64,000 nt of DNA, from NCBI GenBank assembly GCA_963764525.1, contig CAVXTC010000045.1, positions 18,832 to 82,831 of the forward strand, given 5' to 3'. The translations under genes and the position numbers were made by a program. The notes beneath the pieces were generated by a model. The model ran no database searches. It saw only the letters and a list, made by a program, of their open reading frames with translations, and was not told the DNA's origin. This document shows, one piece after another, positions 45,209 to 61,935 of this stretch (its first letter is position 1; each line of letters begins with the position of its first letter). This DNA is from DATDIC01 sp963764525 (GTDB taxonomy: Bacteria > Pseudomonadota > Alphaproteobacteria > Acetobacterales > Acetobacteraceae).

Positions 45209-47337
45209 TTACGTCGCCAACAATGCCGCCGCGATCCGCTCCCGCGTCAGCGGCAGGTCGCGGATGCGCGCTCCCAGCGCGTGCGCCACGGCATTGCCGA
45301 TCGCCGCGGCGGTCGGCCCGATCGTGCATTCGCCCATGCCCAGCGATGGCTGGTCCGGTCGCCTCGATCAGCTCGCACGTGATCTCCGGCACTTCGGAGA
45401 AGCGCAGGATCGGGTAGCTGGTTCCAATCGAGTCGAGCTGATCCCCGTCCGGTCCGAACCGCACCTGTTCCTTCAGCGTGAAGCTGGCCGGCTTGCAAGA
45501 TGCCGCCTTCCAACTGGTTGCGCGCGCCGTCGGGATTGATCACCAGGCCCGCATCGGCGGCGCACCAGACGCGCACGCAGCCGCACGTCCTGATCGACCT
45601 CCACCTCCACCACCACAGCGGCGTACGCGGAGCGGTTCTTGTATTGCGCGAAACCAATGCCCAGGCCGCGCCCGCTGCCCGCCGGTCCGCGCCGCGCCCA
45701 ATGCGGCGCGCGTCGGCGGCCCGTTCGATCACGCGCCGGGCGCGCGGGTTGGACAGGATGGACAGCCGATAGGCCACCGGGTCCTCGCCGGCCCGCTCCG
45801 CCAGCTCATCCATCGCGCATTCCAGCGCGAACACATTTGGCAGCGCGCCCAGGCCGCGCAGCGCCGAGGTCCGCACCGGCGCGCGCAGCACCAGATGGTG
45901 CAGGATGCGTTTGGCCCCGACATCGTACATCGGCACCGCGTTGCGCGTGCCGCCGCCGCCCGCGGCCTCGGCCGGATCGGTGGTGCGCGGCTCCGGCGCC
46001 GGCTTCGGCAGCGCCTCGTGCGCCAGCATGTTGCCGCCCATGGCCGGGCGCTGCACGTGCGTCGCCGCCCATATCTCGGCGGTCCAGTCGCGCGGCCGGC
46101 CGTTGCCCATCCAGCACGGCGCGGATCGTCACCACCTGCGCGGTGCCGACCGGCTCGAAGGCGAACTCCTCCTCGCGCCGCCATTGGACACGGATGCAAT
46201 GATCCGGGATTTCCTGCGCGATCAGCGCGGCATCCAGCGCCACATCGTCGGCGCCGTTATGGCCGTAGCAGCCGGCGCCCTGGACATGCCGCACGCTGAT
46301 CGTCTCCGGTCGGCCGCCCAGCACGTTGGCCAGCGAGATGCGCAGCGGATACACGGCCTGCGAATGGGTCCAGACCGTCAGGTGCCCGTCGCGGCTTTCG
46401 GCCAGTGCGCAGGACGGCGCGATCGAGGCGTGCGCGACATAGCCGCGGGAATAGCGTCGCCTCGAACACCTCCCCGGCGACGTCCGCCGGCGGATCGCCA
46501 TGCCGCCGATCGTCGCGTCGGCTGGCCGACCAGCCAGGCGGCTTCCTGCTGCGCCGGTTCCAGGCGGCGAGCACTTGTCCCATGTCGCGTGCAGCGGCGC
46601 CGCGACGGCGGCGCGCTGCGCGGTGGTTTCATCCGGGCTCATCAGCGCGACGAAATCGCCGAGCCGCACGATCCGCAGTTCCCCGCCCGCCGCCCGTCGC
46701 ACCGCCGCTTCATCGAAGCGCGGCAAGCCGCGCCCCGCGTGATGGCTGGCGCAGCACCCGCGCGTGCAGCATGTCCGGCCGCACCATGTCGTGAATGAAC
46801 GCGGCGCCGACAAGCTTGGCCGGCAGATCGAGCCGCGGCGACCGGCTGCCCGACCACCCGATAGCGCGCGACCGGCTTGCGCGGCGCACTGCCATCCGCG
46901 TCGCGCGCCAGATCGACCTCGCCGGCGAAATTCCAGTAGTCGTGCCCGGTCGGCGGCGTCGTCGTGCAAGAACGCGCCGTCGACCACGCCGATATCCTCC
47001 GGCGCGCAATTCAGCCGCTGCGCCAGCCGGTCCAGCACGCGGGCGCCGGACCTCCGCGGCGATCAGCCGCACCGAGGCGCCGGACACCTCGATCGACAGG
47101 CTGCTGCTGGTCGAGCCCTCGTCCGGCGCGTCATCCGGTATCGCCCGAAACGATGCGGATGCGGTCGAGCCCGACATCCAGTTCCTCGGCCGCGATCTGC
47201 GCCAGCGCGGTCAGCACGCCCTGGCCGATCTCCACCTTGCCGACCGCCAGCCGCACGGTCCGGTCGGGCTCGAAGCGAAGCCACTCGTCCGGCCGCGGGT
47301 TGTTGACGACCGACAGCGGCAGCGTGGTCGCGCTCAT
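45209..47337 (-). CDS. Molybdenum-binding subunit of an IorB-like aldehyde/heterocycle oxidoreductase, many frameshifts
   Basis: About 705 residues spread over several frames. Recognisable blocks: an N-terminal RLAVGKVEIGQGVLTALAQ with DRIRIVSGDTG, then KLVGAAFIHDMVRPDMLHAR, LGDFVALMSPDETTAQRAA, HVQGAGCYGHNGADDVALDA, LRGLGALPNVFALECAMDELA and EVPEITCELIEATGPAIAGMGECTIGP (the latter rebuilt across a shift). The order and length match isoquinoline 1-oxidoreductase beta-type proteins, which use molybdopterin cytosine dinucleotide to hydroxylate N-heterocycles or oxidise aldehydes. Its start overlaps the stop of the 2Fe-2S subunit. At least seven single-base shifts are needed. Confidence 0.8.
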
Positions 47338-47803
47338 GCCGGTGCTCCTTCCCGCAGCGTGGCGGCGGCCCGCTGCACCGCGCGGATGATCCGCTGGTGC
47401 GCGCCGCAGCGGCAGAGATGCCGGTCGAGCGCGGCAACGATATCGGCGCGGGTCGGCGCCGTGTTGCGGTCCAGCAGCGCCTTGGCGCTGATCAGGATGC
47501 CGGACAGGCAGTAGCCGCACTGGCCGGCCTGCTCGTCCAGGAACGCCTGCATCAAGCGGATGGCCGGCCAGCGCCTCAACCGTGGTGACGTGTCGCCCGG
47601 CGACGGTGCCGACCTCGCGCGCGCAGGCGAACACCGGCTCGCCATCCACCAGCACCATGCAGCTTCCGCACTGCTCCAGCCCGCAGCCGTAGCGCGAGCC
47701 TTTCAGGTCCGAGCTCGTTGCGCAGCACGTCCAGCAGCGGCGTGTCTCAGTCGGCCGTGCACGCGACACTGCGCGGCCGTTCACCTGCGAACGCGATGCT
47801 CAT
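47334..47803 (-). CDS. (2Fe-2S)-binding subunit, IorA-like, frameshifted
   Basis: About 155 residues. N-terminal plant-type 2Fe-2S motif GSRYGCGLEQCGSCMVLVDG with its four-cysteine pattern, and the C-terminal four-helix 2Fe-2S domain AGQCGYCLSGILISAKALLD and LDRHLCRCGAHQRIIRAV. Shifts near 47560, 47710 and 47750 break the frame. Transfers electrons from the molybdenum subunit. Start at 47803 overlaps the stop of the creatininase gene (ATGA). Confidence 0.87.
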
Positions 47804-48568
47804 CGCGCATCCGCCTGCCACGGCAGGTCCCACAGCTCCTGGTTGCACAGCTTTTCCGCGAGCCGATCGGAGATCGCCTCGAACAGCCGCTCGCCCTTCT
47901 CCGCGCTCGCCGCCTCCGGATTGCCGATCACGCCCGAGGTCGACCGCGCCGCGATGGTGCGCCAGCGGTACACGCCGGGTTCCGGATTCGGCGACGGGTT
48001 GCTCTTCGCCAGCGGGATGCGATCACGCGCAACCAGATCCGGCCGCACCGCCATCATCATCGATGTCTCCGCCTCGCAGGCGTGCTGCAGCGCCGTCTGC
48101 GTCTCCAGGATTTCGGCAATCGCCGGGGCGGCGGCGTACCAGTAGGTGAACTGCACGATCGGCACGCCCAGTTTCGGGGTCAGCTCGTCGGTGATGTTGC
48201 GCAGCGCGTTCTCGTTGCCGCCATGCGCATTCAGCAGCACGATACGGCGGAAGCCGTGGCGCAGCAGCGAGCGGCAGACGCCCTCGATCAGCGCGCCGAA
48301 CGCCGGCAGGTCCAGCGTGATGGTGCCGCCGAAGCTCATGTGGTGCTCCGACAAGCCCGGTCCAGATCACCGGCAGCACCAGCGCATCCTCGCCGCGCGC
48401 CACCACCTTGCGCGCGGTGCGCAGCGCGATCGTCTCGCCCAGCCGGCTATCCACTTCGACCGGCAGATGCGGCCCGTGCTGCTCCAGCGACGCCACCGGA
48501 ACGATCACCATCGCCCCGGTCCGTTCGCGCAGCTGATCGGCGCGCAGATTGCGCCATTCGACCTCCAT
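47800..48568 (-). CDS. Creatininase (creatinine amidohydrolase) family protein, frameshifted
   Basis: About 256 residues. Metal-binding marks: PVASLEQHGPHLPVEVDS near residue 28 (Glu, His, Asp), LNAHGGNENALRNITDEL near 115 and ACEAETSMMMAVRPDLV near 163 (Glu). Removal of one T near 48352 gives WTGLSEHHMSFGGTITLDL and joins the halves. Family members hydrolyse cyclic amides such as creatinine or act on formamide-containing cofactors (MftE, ArfB). Coupled to the IorAB-like genes, suggesting action on the same nitrogen compound (inference). Confidence 0.87.
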
Positions 48569-48649
48569 CGTCCCCCTCCTTCTGCCGTGCCCGCCGGTTC
48601 GCTTACCAATGGGGCCACGAAATCGCCGGACAGGGAAGGGAGCCGCCGG

Positions 48650-49951
48650 ATGAACCTTCATCGCCTGCTGCAACAACGCGTCGCGCAAGGCCGGCCGGTC
48701 CGCGTCGCACTGATCGGGGCGGGCAAGTTCGGCTCCATGTTCCTGGCGCAGGTGCCGACCACGCCGGGGCTGGAGGTCACCACTATCGCCGACCTCGTCT
48801 CCCGACCGCGCCCGCGAAGCCTGCCGGCGGGTCGGCTGGTCCGAGGACCGCATCGCCGCCACAAGCTTCACCGACGACGCCGGAGCCGCCATTGCGTCCG
48901 CCGCGGAGGTCGTCGTGGAAGCGACCGGTCACGCGCCAGCCGGAATCGCGCACGCCCGGCGCGCGATCGCCGAAGGCAAGCACATCGTGATGGTGAACGT
49001 GGAGGCGGACGTACTCGCCGGCCCGCTTCTGGCACGCGAAGCCGCGCAGGCCGGGGTAGTCTATTCGCTGGCTTATGGCGACCAGCCGGCGCTGATCTGC
49101 GAGCTGGTGGATTGGGCGCGCGCCTGCGGTTTCCGCGTGATCGCCGCCGGGAAGGGGACCAAATACCTGCCCGAATACCACGCCTCCACGCCCGAGACCG
49201 TGTGGGGCTATTACGGGCTGACGCCCGAGCAGGCGCGACTGGGCGGGATGAACCCGCAGATGTTCAATTCGTTCCTGGACGGCACGAAGTCCGGCATCGA
49301 GATGGCAGCGGTTGCCAACGCAACCGGCCTGACGCCGCCGCCGGACGGGCTGGCTTTCCGCCCGTCGGCACGCATGAGCTGGCTGAGCTGCTGCGCCCCG
49401 GCAATGACGCCTGCACCATGCGGGCCAGGTCGAGGTGATCTCCAGCCTGCACCGCGACGGCCGCGCGGTGGCGAACGATCTGCGCTGGGGCGTGTATCGT
49501 CGTGTTCGAGGCACCGAACGAGTACACCGCCCGCTGCTTCCGGGAATACGGCGTGGTCACCGACGCGTCGGGCCGCTTCTCCGCCCTGTACCGGCCGTTT
49601 CACCTGATCGGGCTGGAACTGAACGTGTCGATCCTGTCGGCCGCCCTGCGCAACGAGCCGACCGGCGCGCCCACGGGCTTCCGCGCCGACGTGGTCGCCA
49701 CCGCCAAACGCGACCTGCGGGCCGGCGAAGTGCTGGACGGCGAGGGTGGCGCCTGCGTCTGGGGCAAGCTGCTGCCCGCAAACACCAGCCTGCAGATCGG
49801 CGGCCTGCCGATCGGGCTGGCGAACCACGTTCCGGTCATCCGCGACGTTCCGGCGGGCCGCCCGGTGACCTGGGCGGATGTGCGGATCGACACGGCGGAC
49901 GCCGCATATCGCACCCGCCGCGAGATGGAGGCGGCGTTCAGCCGAACCTGA
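48650..49951 (+). CDS. NAD(P)-binding oxidoreductase with SAF domain (homoserine-dehydrogenase-like), frameshifted
   Basis: About 433 residues. Strong AGGGAAGGGAG site before the ATG. N-terminal Rossmann domain RVALIGAGKFGSMFLAQ near residue 20; VVEATGHAPAGIAHARRAI near 87; GDQPALICELVDWARACGF near 143; GTKYLPEYHASTP near 170; C-terminal SAF region DVVATAKRDLRAGEVLDGEGG near 345 and GLPIGLANHVPVIRDVPAG. Shifts near 48802 and 49500 are one-base insertions, but those near 49365 and 49425 need one base added. This family is often placed in carbohydrate-acid catabolic operons; its reaction is not known. Confidence 0.8.
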
Positions 49952-50202
49952 CGGCAACCGCCGCGCTGGCGATCACCGCGAAATCGCCGGAGGTTTCGCC
50001 GGGCACGTCCAGACCGCCGTGCACCACGGTGACGGTAACAATTCCATGTGGAAGCGAGGCTTGCACCGCCTGGGCATCGACCCGCTCCGGTTGCTGCACG
50101 CCGATGGTGACCGCGACCTGCATCGTCCGCGAAATCCAGACCCAGCGTTCGGACCAGACTCAACGAGCTGTGGTGGATGGCGTCCTGCACGGCGCGGATA
50201 AC
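49938..50202 (-). CDS. Lin0512 family protein, N-terminus missing
   Basis: About 88 residues after removal of one G near 50125. VIRAVQDAIHHSSLSLVRTLG, then MQVAVTIGVQQPERVDAQAV and VTVVHGGLDVPGETSGDFAVIA match the C-terminal three quarters of the Lin0512 (conserved hypothetical) family. The expected N-terminal GxG..HGxDxTKAA part is absent; in its place the sequence runs straight into the last blade of the NHL-repeat gene. Either a true gene fusion or a deletion join. The 3' end overlaps the SAF gene tail by 14 bases (convergent). Confidence 0.7.
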
Positions 50203-50891
50203 CCTGCTCCCCGGTACCCGCGATGGTGGCGATCAGACCGCTGACCGGATCGACCCGGCGCAGTTGTGTTACCGTTCCGCTCCAGGATCAGCAGGGCGCC
50301 GTCCTGGCCGAACGCCACCGCGCTCGGGCCGTGCAGTGCCGCCGCGACAGCCGGCCCGCCATCGCCGTCATGCCGTGCCTCACCGGTACCGGCGGCGGTA
50401 CCGATCCTGCCGGTGGTCAGATCGACCACGCGAACGCGATGATCCGCCACGTCGGCGACGAACAGACGACGCCCGGCCGGATCCAGACAAATATCGTTCG
50501 GTTCGACCAGCGGCTCGGCAATCAGCGTGGCGATTGCGCCGGAGCCGGCATCGACACGGCGCACGCAGCGGTTCAGCCGATCGACGATGAACAGGTTGCC
50601 GGCGCGATCGAGCGCCACGCCGTACGGTTCATTCAGGCAGGCGCGAATTGCCGGCCCGCCGTCGCCGGAATAACCGGGATGACCGGTGCCGGCCACCGTG
50701 GCGATCACTCCGGTCAGCGCGTCCACGCGGCGGATGCAATGATCGAACGTATCGGAAAAGAACATATTCCAGGCACGATCGAACGCCATATCGAACGGAC
50801 CATTCAGGGACGCCTGCACGGCCGGTCCGCCATCGCCGGCGTAGCCCGGCTGACCGGTGCCTGCCACGCTGATGATGCGCGCGATGTCCAT
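50200..50891 (-). CDS. NHL-repeat beta-propeller protein, C-terminus joined to Lin0512
   Basis: About 230 residues from the ATG at 50891. Four NHL-type blades with the signature AGTGxxGYxGDGGPA at residues 12, 68, 165 and a final partial AGTGEQ, separated by blade sequence such as FDMAFDRAWNMFFSDTFDHCIRRVDA and GVALDRAGNLFIVDRLNRCVRRVD. No signal peptide. A one-base insertion near 50280 breaks the last blade. Usual NHL propellers have six or more blades, so this one is short and seems cut off where the Lin0512 part starts. Confidence 0.78.
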
Positions 50892-50954
50892 GGGAAATCG
50901 ATTCCGCACTGTGCGCGCCGCAGCGTCGCCGCAAGCAGGAATCCTGTCAATTCG

Positions 50955-51815
50955 TCAGGCGTCGATTCTCGCAAAGTGGCCGCGCATCCGCTCAGCATCG
51001 GGCGTGATGCCGGTGAACAGCCGGAACGCCTCGGCTGCCTGAAACACCGCCATGCCGCCGCCATCGAGGGTGCGGCAGCCCAGCGCACGCGCGGTGCGCA
51101 GCAGTTCCGTCTCCAGCGGGAAATAGACGATCTCGGCAACCCATAGTGCCGGCCGCAGCAGTTCGGCGGACAGCGGCAGGCCGGGATAGCGTGCCATCCC
51201 CATCGGGGTGGCGTTGATCACGCCATCGGCCTCCGCCATCGCCACCGCGAGATCAGTTTCCGCCGCCGCCCGATCGGCACCGAACCGCGCGCACAGCGAA
51301 GTGGCGACAGCGGCGGCGCGCCCAGCATCCGTATCGACGATGCCCAGCCGGCGCACCCCCAGCGTCAGCGCGGCGTGCGCCACCGCGGAGCCGGCGCCGC
51401 CGGCACCTAGCTGCACGACACGGTCGCGGACCACATCGGGCAGCCCGCGCCGGAAGCTTTCCGCGAAACCCCACCAATCCGTGTTGTGACCGACGCGCTT
51501 CCCATCCCGCAGCACCACCGTGTTGACGGCACCAAGCGCCCGCGCATCACCGGACAGCTCATCGAGCAACGGGATCACCACCTGCTTGCAAGGATGCGTT
51601 ATATTCACTCCGGCGAATCCCATGAGCTGCGCCGCGCGCAGCAGCTCCGGCAACGCCTCCGCGCCAACGCAGAGCGGTTCCAGATCGATCAGCCGGTAAA
51701 TCATGCGCAGCCCCTGCGCGGCGGCTTCGCCCTCATGCAGCGCCGGCGCGCGAGACGCCTGGATGCCGGCACCGATCAGACCGAGCAGAACGGACGGCGG
51801 GGTGGCGTGGGTCAA
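50955..51815 (-). CDS. Quinate/shikimate dehydrogenase, AroE/YdiB family
   Basis: 286 residues, intact. Shikimate-binding residues: GAGIQASRAPALHEGE at residue 15 (Ser with Arg-Ala-Pro), GVNITHPCKQVVIP near 70 with the catalytic Lys, and GHNTDWWGF near 110 with the catalytic Asp. NAD(P) site QLGAGGAGSAVAHAAL near 136 followed by IVDTDAGRA: the Asp instead of a basic NRT pattern suggests NAD rather than NADP, as in catabolic QsuD-type enzymes (inference). May serve quinate/shikimate catabolism rather than being the housekeeping AroE. Confidence 0.88.
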   Translation of the reverse strand: MTHATPPSVLLGLIGAGIQASRAPALHEGEAAAQGLRMIYRLIDLEPLCVGAEALPELLRAAQLMGFAGVNITHPCKQVVIPLLDELSGDARALGAVNTVVLRDGKRVGHNTDWWGFAESFRRGLPDVVRDRVVQLGAGGAGSAVAHAALTLGVRRLGIVDTDAGRAAAVATSLCARFGADRAAAETDLAVAMAEADGVINATPMGMARYPGLPLSAELLRPALWVAEIVYFPLETELLRTARALGCRTLDGGGMAVFQAAEAFRLFTGITPDAERMRGHFARIDA

Positions 51816-51902
51816 GGCTGATACCTTCGATGCGTCGGAGTTCGGTGTAGCCCTGCGTCACGAAGCAGGTAAGCTCGGGGTCCATACAAGACGGGCGCCA
51901 GC

Positions 51903-53222
51903 ATGAGTGACAACTCCCTGCACCATGTCGTGGTGGTTGGCGGCGGCGCGGCCGGGCTGGAACTGGTCACCCGGCTCGGCAACAAGCTCGGCCGGCGCGG
52001 CCGTGCGCGGATCACCCTGATCGAGTGCGCGCGCACGCATTTATGGAAACCGATGCTGCACGCGGTGGCGGCCGGCAGCATGGACCCCGGCGAGCACGAA
52101 CTGAACTACCTGGCCCAGGCGCACTGGCACAATTTTCGTTATCGTCTGGGGGAGCTGAACGGCCTCGATCGCGCGCGCAAACAGGTGCGACTGGCCGCCA
52201 CCCTCGACGACGAAGGCCGCGAGATAACGGCGCCGCGGAGTTTCGGCTACGACACGCTGGTGATCGCCATCGGCAGCGTGACCAACGATTTCGGCACTCC
52301 GGGCGTCGCCGCGCATGCGGTGCCGCTGGAGACGCCGTTGCAGGCGTCGCGCTTCAACCGCCGGCTGGTCAACGCCTGCATTCGCGCACACGCGCAGGAC
52401 TTGCCGGTACGCCCCGGCCAGCTTCACGTGGCGATCATCGGCGCCGGCGCCACCGGCACCGAGCTGGCCGCCGAGCTGCATCGCAGCGTACGGGCCGTGG
52501 TGGCATTCGGTCTCGATCGCATCGACCCCGAGCGGGACATCCGAATCGTGCTGATCGAGGCGGCGGACCGCATTCTTCCCGGTCTGCCACAGCGCATTTC
52601 CGAGGCAACCCGCCGACTGCTCGACGAAATGGGGGTGCAGGTTCGCACCGGCTCGCCGGTCGCCGAGGTACGCGCGGACGGGGTGCGGCTGGCCAACGGT
52701 GATTTCATTGCATCCGAACTGGTGGTGTGGGCAGCAGGCGTGCGGGCACCGGAGGTGCTGGCCAGTCTGGACGGGCTGGAGGTGAACCGGATCAACCAAC
52801 TGGTGATCGAGTCGACGTTGCAGACCACACGTGATCTCGATATTTTCGCAATCGGCGATTGCGCCGCCTGTCCGCGTCCCGGCCATACGACGCCCGTTCC
52901 TCCGCGCGCACAAGCCGCGCACCAGCAGGCCGCGCACATGCTGGGCCAGATCGAGCGTCGGCGGCGCGGCGAAACCCTGCGTCCGTTCGTGTATCGCGAC
53001 TTCGGTTCCCTGGTGTCGCTGGGGAACTACAGCACGGTCGGCAATTTGATGGGCTTCCTGCTCGGCAAGAGCTTTTTTGTCGAGGGCCAGTTCGCCCGGC
53101 TGATGTACCGGTCGTTGCACGCGTTGCACGAACGGGCGCTGCACGGGAACGGCCGCACCGCGCTTGGCATGGCGTCGCGGATGCTGTCCCGTCGGACCGG
53201 TCCGCAGGTGAAACTGCACTGA
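51903..53222 (+). CDS. ndh: Type II NADH dehydrogenase (NDH-2)
   Basis: 439 residues, intact. Two dinucleotide-binding folds: VVVGGGAAGLELVTRLG at residue 9 (FAD) and VAIIGAGATGTELAAEL near 178 (NADH). ELVVWAAGVRAPEVL near 274 and IFAIGDCAACPRPG near 312 are standard for the family, and a basic amphipathic C-terminal end could anchor it at the membrane. Passes electrons from NADH to quinone without proton pumping. Divergent from the shikimate dehydrogenase gene. Confidence 0.92.
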   Translation: MSDNSLHHVVVVGGGAAGLELVTRLGNKLGRRGRARITLIECARTHLWKPMLHAVAAGSMDPGEHELNYLAQAHWHNFRYRLGELNGLDRARKQVRLAATLDDEGREITAPRSFGYDTLVIAIGSVTNDFGTPGVAAHAVPLETPLQASRFNRRLVNACIRAHAQDLPVRPGQLHVAIIGAGATGTELAAELHRSVRAVVAFGLDRIDPERDIRIVLIEAADRILPGLPQRISEATRRLLDEMGVQVRTGSPVAEVRADGVRLANGDFIASELVVWAAGVRAPEVLASLDGLEVNRINQLVIESTLQTTRDLDIFAIGDCAACPRPGHTTPVPPRAQAAHQQAAHMLGQIERRRRGETLRPFVYRDFGSLVSLGNYSTVGNLMGFLLGKSFFVEGQFARLMYRSLHALHERALHGNGRTALGMASRMLSRRTGPQVKLH

Positions 53223-53524
53223 GCCGGTCCGTCGCGTGCTCGTAACGGATCCGTGAGCGCAAAGCTTTGAACCTCAATTGATTGTGAGCCGCGGAAATGG
53301 AGTCGCGGCCAATCCCGGCAACTTTGTAATGTCGGACGGCCAATGAAAGCCAGATGACCGCTTGCGCCAATAGGGCGCAACGGCTTGAATCACCGGGCCG
53401 CTGGAGGAACAGGAACCGTTCCGGAGTGCGCCGCGGCAGCGTCGCGGGTGCGCCGTGACCACTAGTTCCGCCCCGTCGTGGCCTTGCCTGTCCGCATGCA
53501 GAATATTGTTTCAGGAGCGCAGCG
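53223..53524. other. 302-base gap ahead of the multi-HAMP kinase
   Basis: No gene or repeat recognised. Presumably contains the kinase promoter; an AGGAGCGCAGCG sequence just upstream of 53525 acts as its ribosome-binding site. Confidence 0.6.
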
Positions 53525-59852
<6,328 letters not shown>

Positions 59853-59860
59853 GACGCGGC

Positions 59861-61136
59861 ATGACCGCGCTCGATCAGGTCAATATCCTGCTGGTCGATG
59901 ACCAGCCGGCCAAGCTGCTCAGCTATGAGGTGATCCTGAGCGAACTGGGCGAGAATCTGATCAAGGCGAGCTCGGCGCGGGAAGCCCTGGAGCAGCTTCT
60001 GCGCAAAGAGATCGCGGTCGTGCTGACCGATGTGTCGATGCCGGAGCTGGACGGGTTCGAGCTGGCGGCGATGATCCGCGAGCATCCGCGCTACCAGCAA
60101 ACCGCGATCATCTTCGTGTCGGCGATCCACCTGACCGACCTTGACCGGTTGCGCGGCTACGAGGCGGGAGCGGTGGACTACCTGCCGGTACCGGTCGTGC
60201 CGGAGCTGCTGCGTGCCAAGGTGAAGGTGTTCGCCGAACTTTATCGCAAGACCCGCCAGCTCGAACAGCTGAACGCCGAACTTGAACGCCGGGTTGCCGA
60301 GCGCACCGCAGAGCTGGCCGAGACCAACGCCGAACTGGAATTGCGGGTGGAAGAACGCACCCGTGAGCGCGAGGCGGCGGTCGCGCAGATTCACGAGATG
60401 CAGAAGATGGAGAGCCTGGGCCAGCTCACCGGCGGCGTCGCGCACGACTTCAATAATTTGCTGATGGCCGTGCTCGGCAATCTCGCCCTGCTGAAAAAAC
60501 GGGTGCCGGACAATCCGGCGCTGAGCGCGGCTGATCGACGGCGCGATCCGCGGTGCCGAGCGTGGCGCAACGCTCACCAAGCGCATGCTGGCCTTCGCCC
60601 GGCGCCAGGAACTCAAGCCGGAGACGGTGGACCTGCGGCTGCTGGTCGATGGCATGGCGGAACTGCTGCGCCGCTCGCTCGGCCCCGGCATCGCGATCGA
60701 GATCGCCTTCGATCCCGGCCTGCCGATGATCCGGATCGATCCCAACCAGTTCGAGCTGGCGCTGCTCAATCTCGTGCTGAACGCGCGCGACGCGATGCCC
60801 GAAGGCGGCCGCGTCCAGATCACCGCCCGGCGGGAACGCGCCGCTCGCGAGGTGGCCGAGCTGGGTACCGGTGAGTATGTTTGCATCGCCGTGGCGGATA
60901 CCGGCGCCGGCATGGACGACGGAACGCTGAAACGCGCGACCGAGCCGTTTTTCACCACCAAAGGCGTCGGCAAGGGCACCGGGCTCGGCCTGTCGATGGT
61001 GCATGGTCTGGCAGCGCAGTCCGGCGGCGCGATGCGTATCGCCAGCCGCGTCGGCGACGGCACCACCGTCCGGCTTTGGCTGCCGGTGGACCTTGCGACG
61101 CTGCCGAAGCCGGGCTTCATCGCCCGAGCAGGGTAA
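59861..61136 (+). CDS. Receiver-histidine kinase (REC-HisKA-HATPase), frameshifted
   Basis: About 424 residues. Receiver at the N-terminus (NILLVDDQPAKLLSYEVIL, phospho-Asp in VVLTDVSMPELDGFE near residue 55, GAVDYLPVPV), then a long coiled coil (ELERRVAERTAELAETNAEL), HisKA with LGQLTGGVAHDFNNLLM near 193 and HATPase with LLNLVLNARDAMPEGG and FFTTKGVGKGTGLGLSMVHGL. One G inserted near 60530 breaks the frame (corrected: ALSALIDGAIRGAERGATL). A GTG at 59849 overlapping the previous stop is an alternative start. Likely receives or modifies the signal of the multi-HAMP kinase. Confidence 0.88.
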
Positions 61137-61146
61137 CCCGCACGCT

Positions 61147-61537
61147 TTGGCCTGCCACGTGCTGGTGGTCGATGACGACGCGCTGATCTCGGCCAGCACT
61201 GCGGCCATGCTGGAGGACCTCGGGCATGTGGTGATCGAGGCGGCCTCGGCGGCCCGCGCGCTGGAGGTGCTGCGGCTCGGCGCCAAGGTCGAGCTGGTGA
61301 TCACCGACCAGGTCAATGCCCGGGATGACCGGCATCGAGCTGGCGCGGGAACTGCAGCAGTGCTGGCCGGGGCTTCCGGTGATTCTGGCGAGCGGCTACG
61401 CCGACCTGCCGGACACTACGGATCTGCCGGTGCCGCGGCTGGCAAAGCCGTATCAGCAATCGGAGCTGGCCGCCTGCATCGCCCAGGTGCTGGGCGCCGG
61501 CAAAGTGGTCCCGCTCGAGCGGGTCCGGCGCGCCTGA
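61147..61537 (+). CDS. Single-domain response regulator, frameshifted
   Basis: About 129 residues. HVLVVDDDALISASTAAML start with the acidic pocket, phospho-Asp in VELVITDQVMPGMTGIELA near residue 56 (joined after removing one A near 61318), and conserved Lys in RLAKPYQQSELAA near 103. CheY-like with no output domain. TTG start at 61147 is the first plausible codon after the kinase stop; weak. Third member of the phosphorelay cluster. Confidence 0.85.
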
Positions 61538-61543
61538 CGCTGG

Positions 61544-61849
61544 TTATCGGTCGCCGGGCCGCCGTATTCTTGGGGCCGCATTCTTGTACGCCACCGCGCC
61601 GGCGATCAGCATGAACGCGGCCAGCCGCAGCAAATAAACCCAACTCTGTTCCTCCCTCGGCACGCCGCCGACCGTCAGCTCCGCCTACACGTCCCAGACG
61701 AAACCGTAAATCAGCACCGCGGTCGCCAGCAGCGAGCTGGTGAGCCGCAGCAGACTGAGATCGAAGTCAGGCAGCGGATGGAGCTGCGTATCAGCGCGAG
61801 CACGTCCTGGTTGATCGGCGTACTCAATGTCCCGGCTCGTGGATCGCAT
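61544..61849 (-). pseudogene. Small two-helix membrane protein with in-frame amber codon
   Basis: Two hydrophobic helices, LLRLTSSLLATAVLIYGFVWD and YLLRLAAFMLIAGAVAYKNAA, lie in one continuous minus-strand frame interrupted only by a TAG at 61685-61687. The frame ends at 61544; a possible ATG is at 61849. The helix composition looks like a genuine membrane protein, but I recognise no family. The TAG could be TGG or a sequence error, or the gene may be decayed. Confidence 0.4.
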
Positions 61850-61935
61850 ATCGGCAACAGGCCTGATGGCCGCGTGACGATCAGCCCGGCGGCGGGTTAT
61901 GCTGCGTCGCTGCGAAAGTACAGGAGGACACACCA

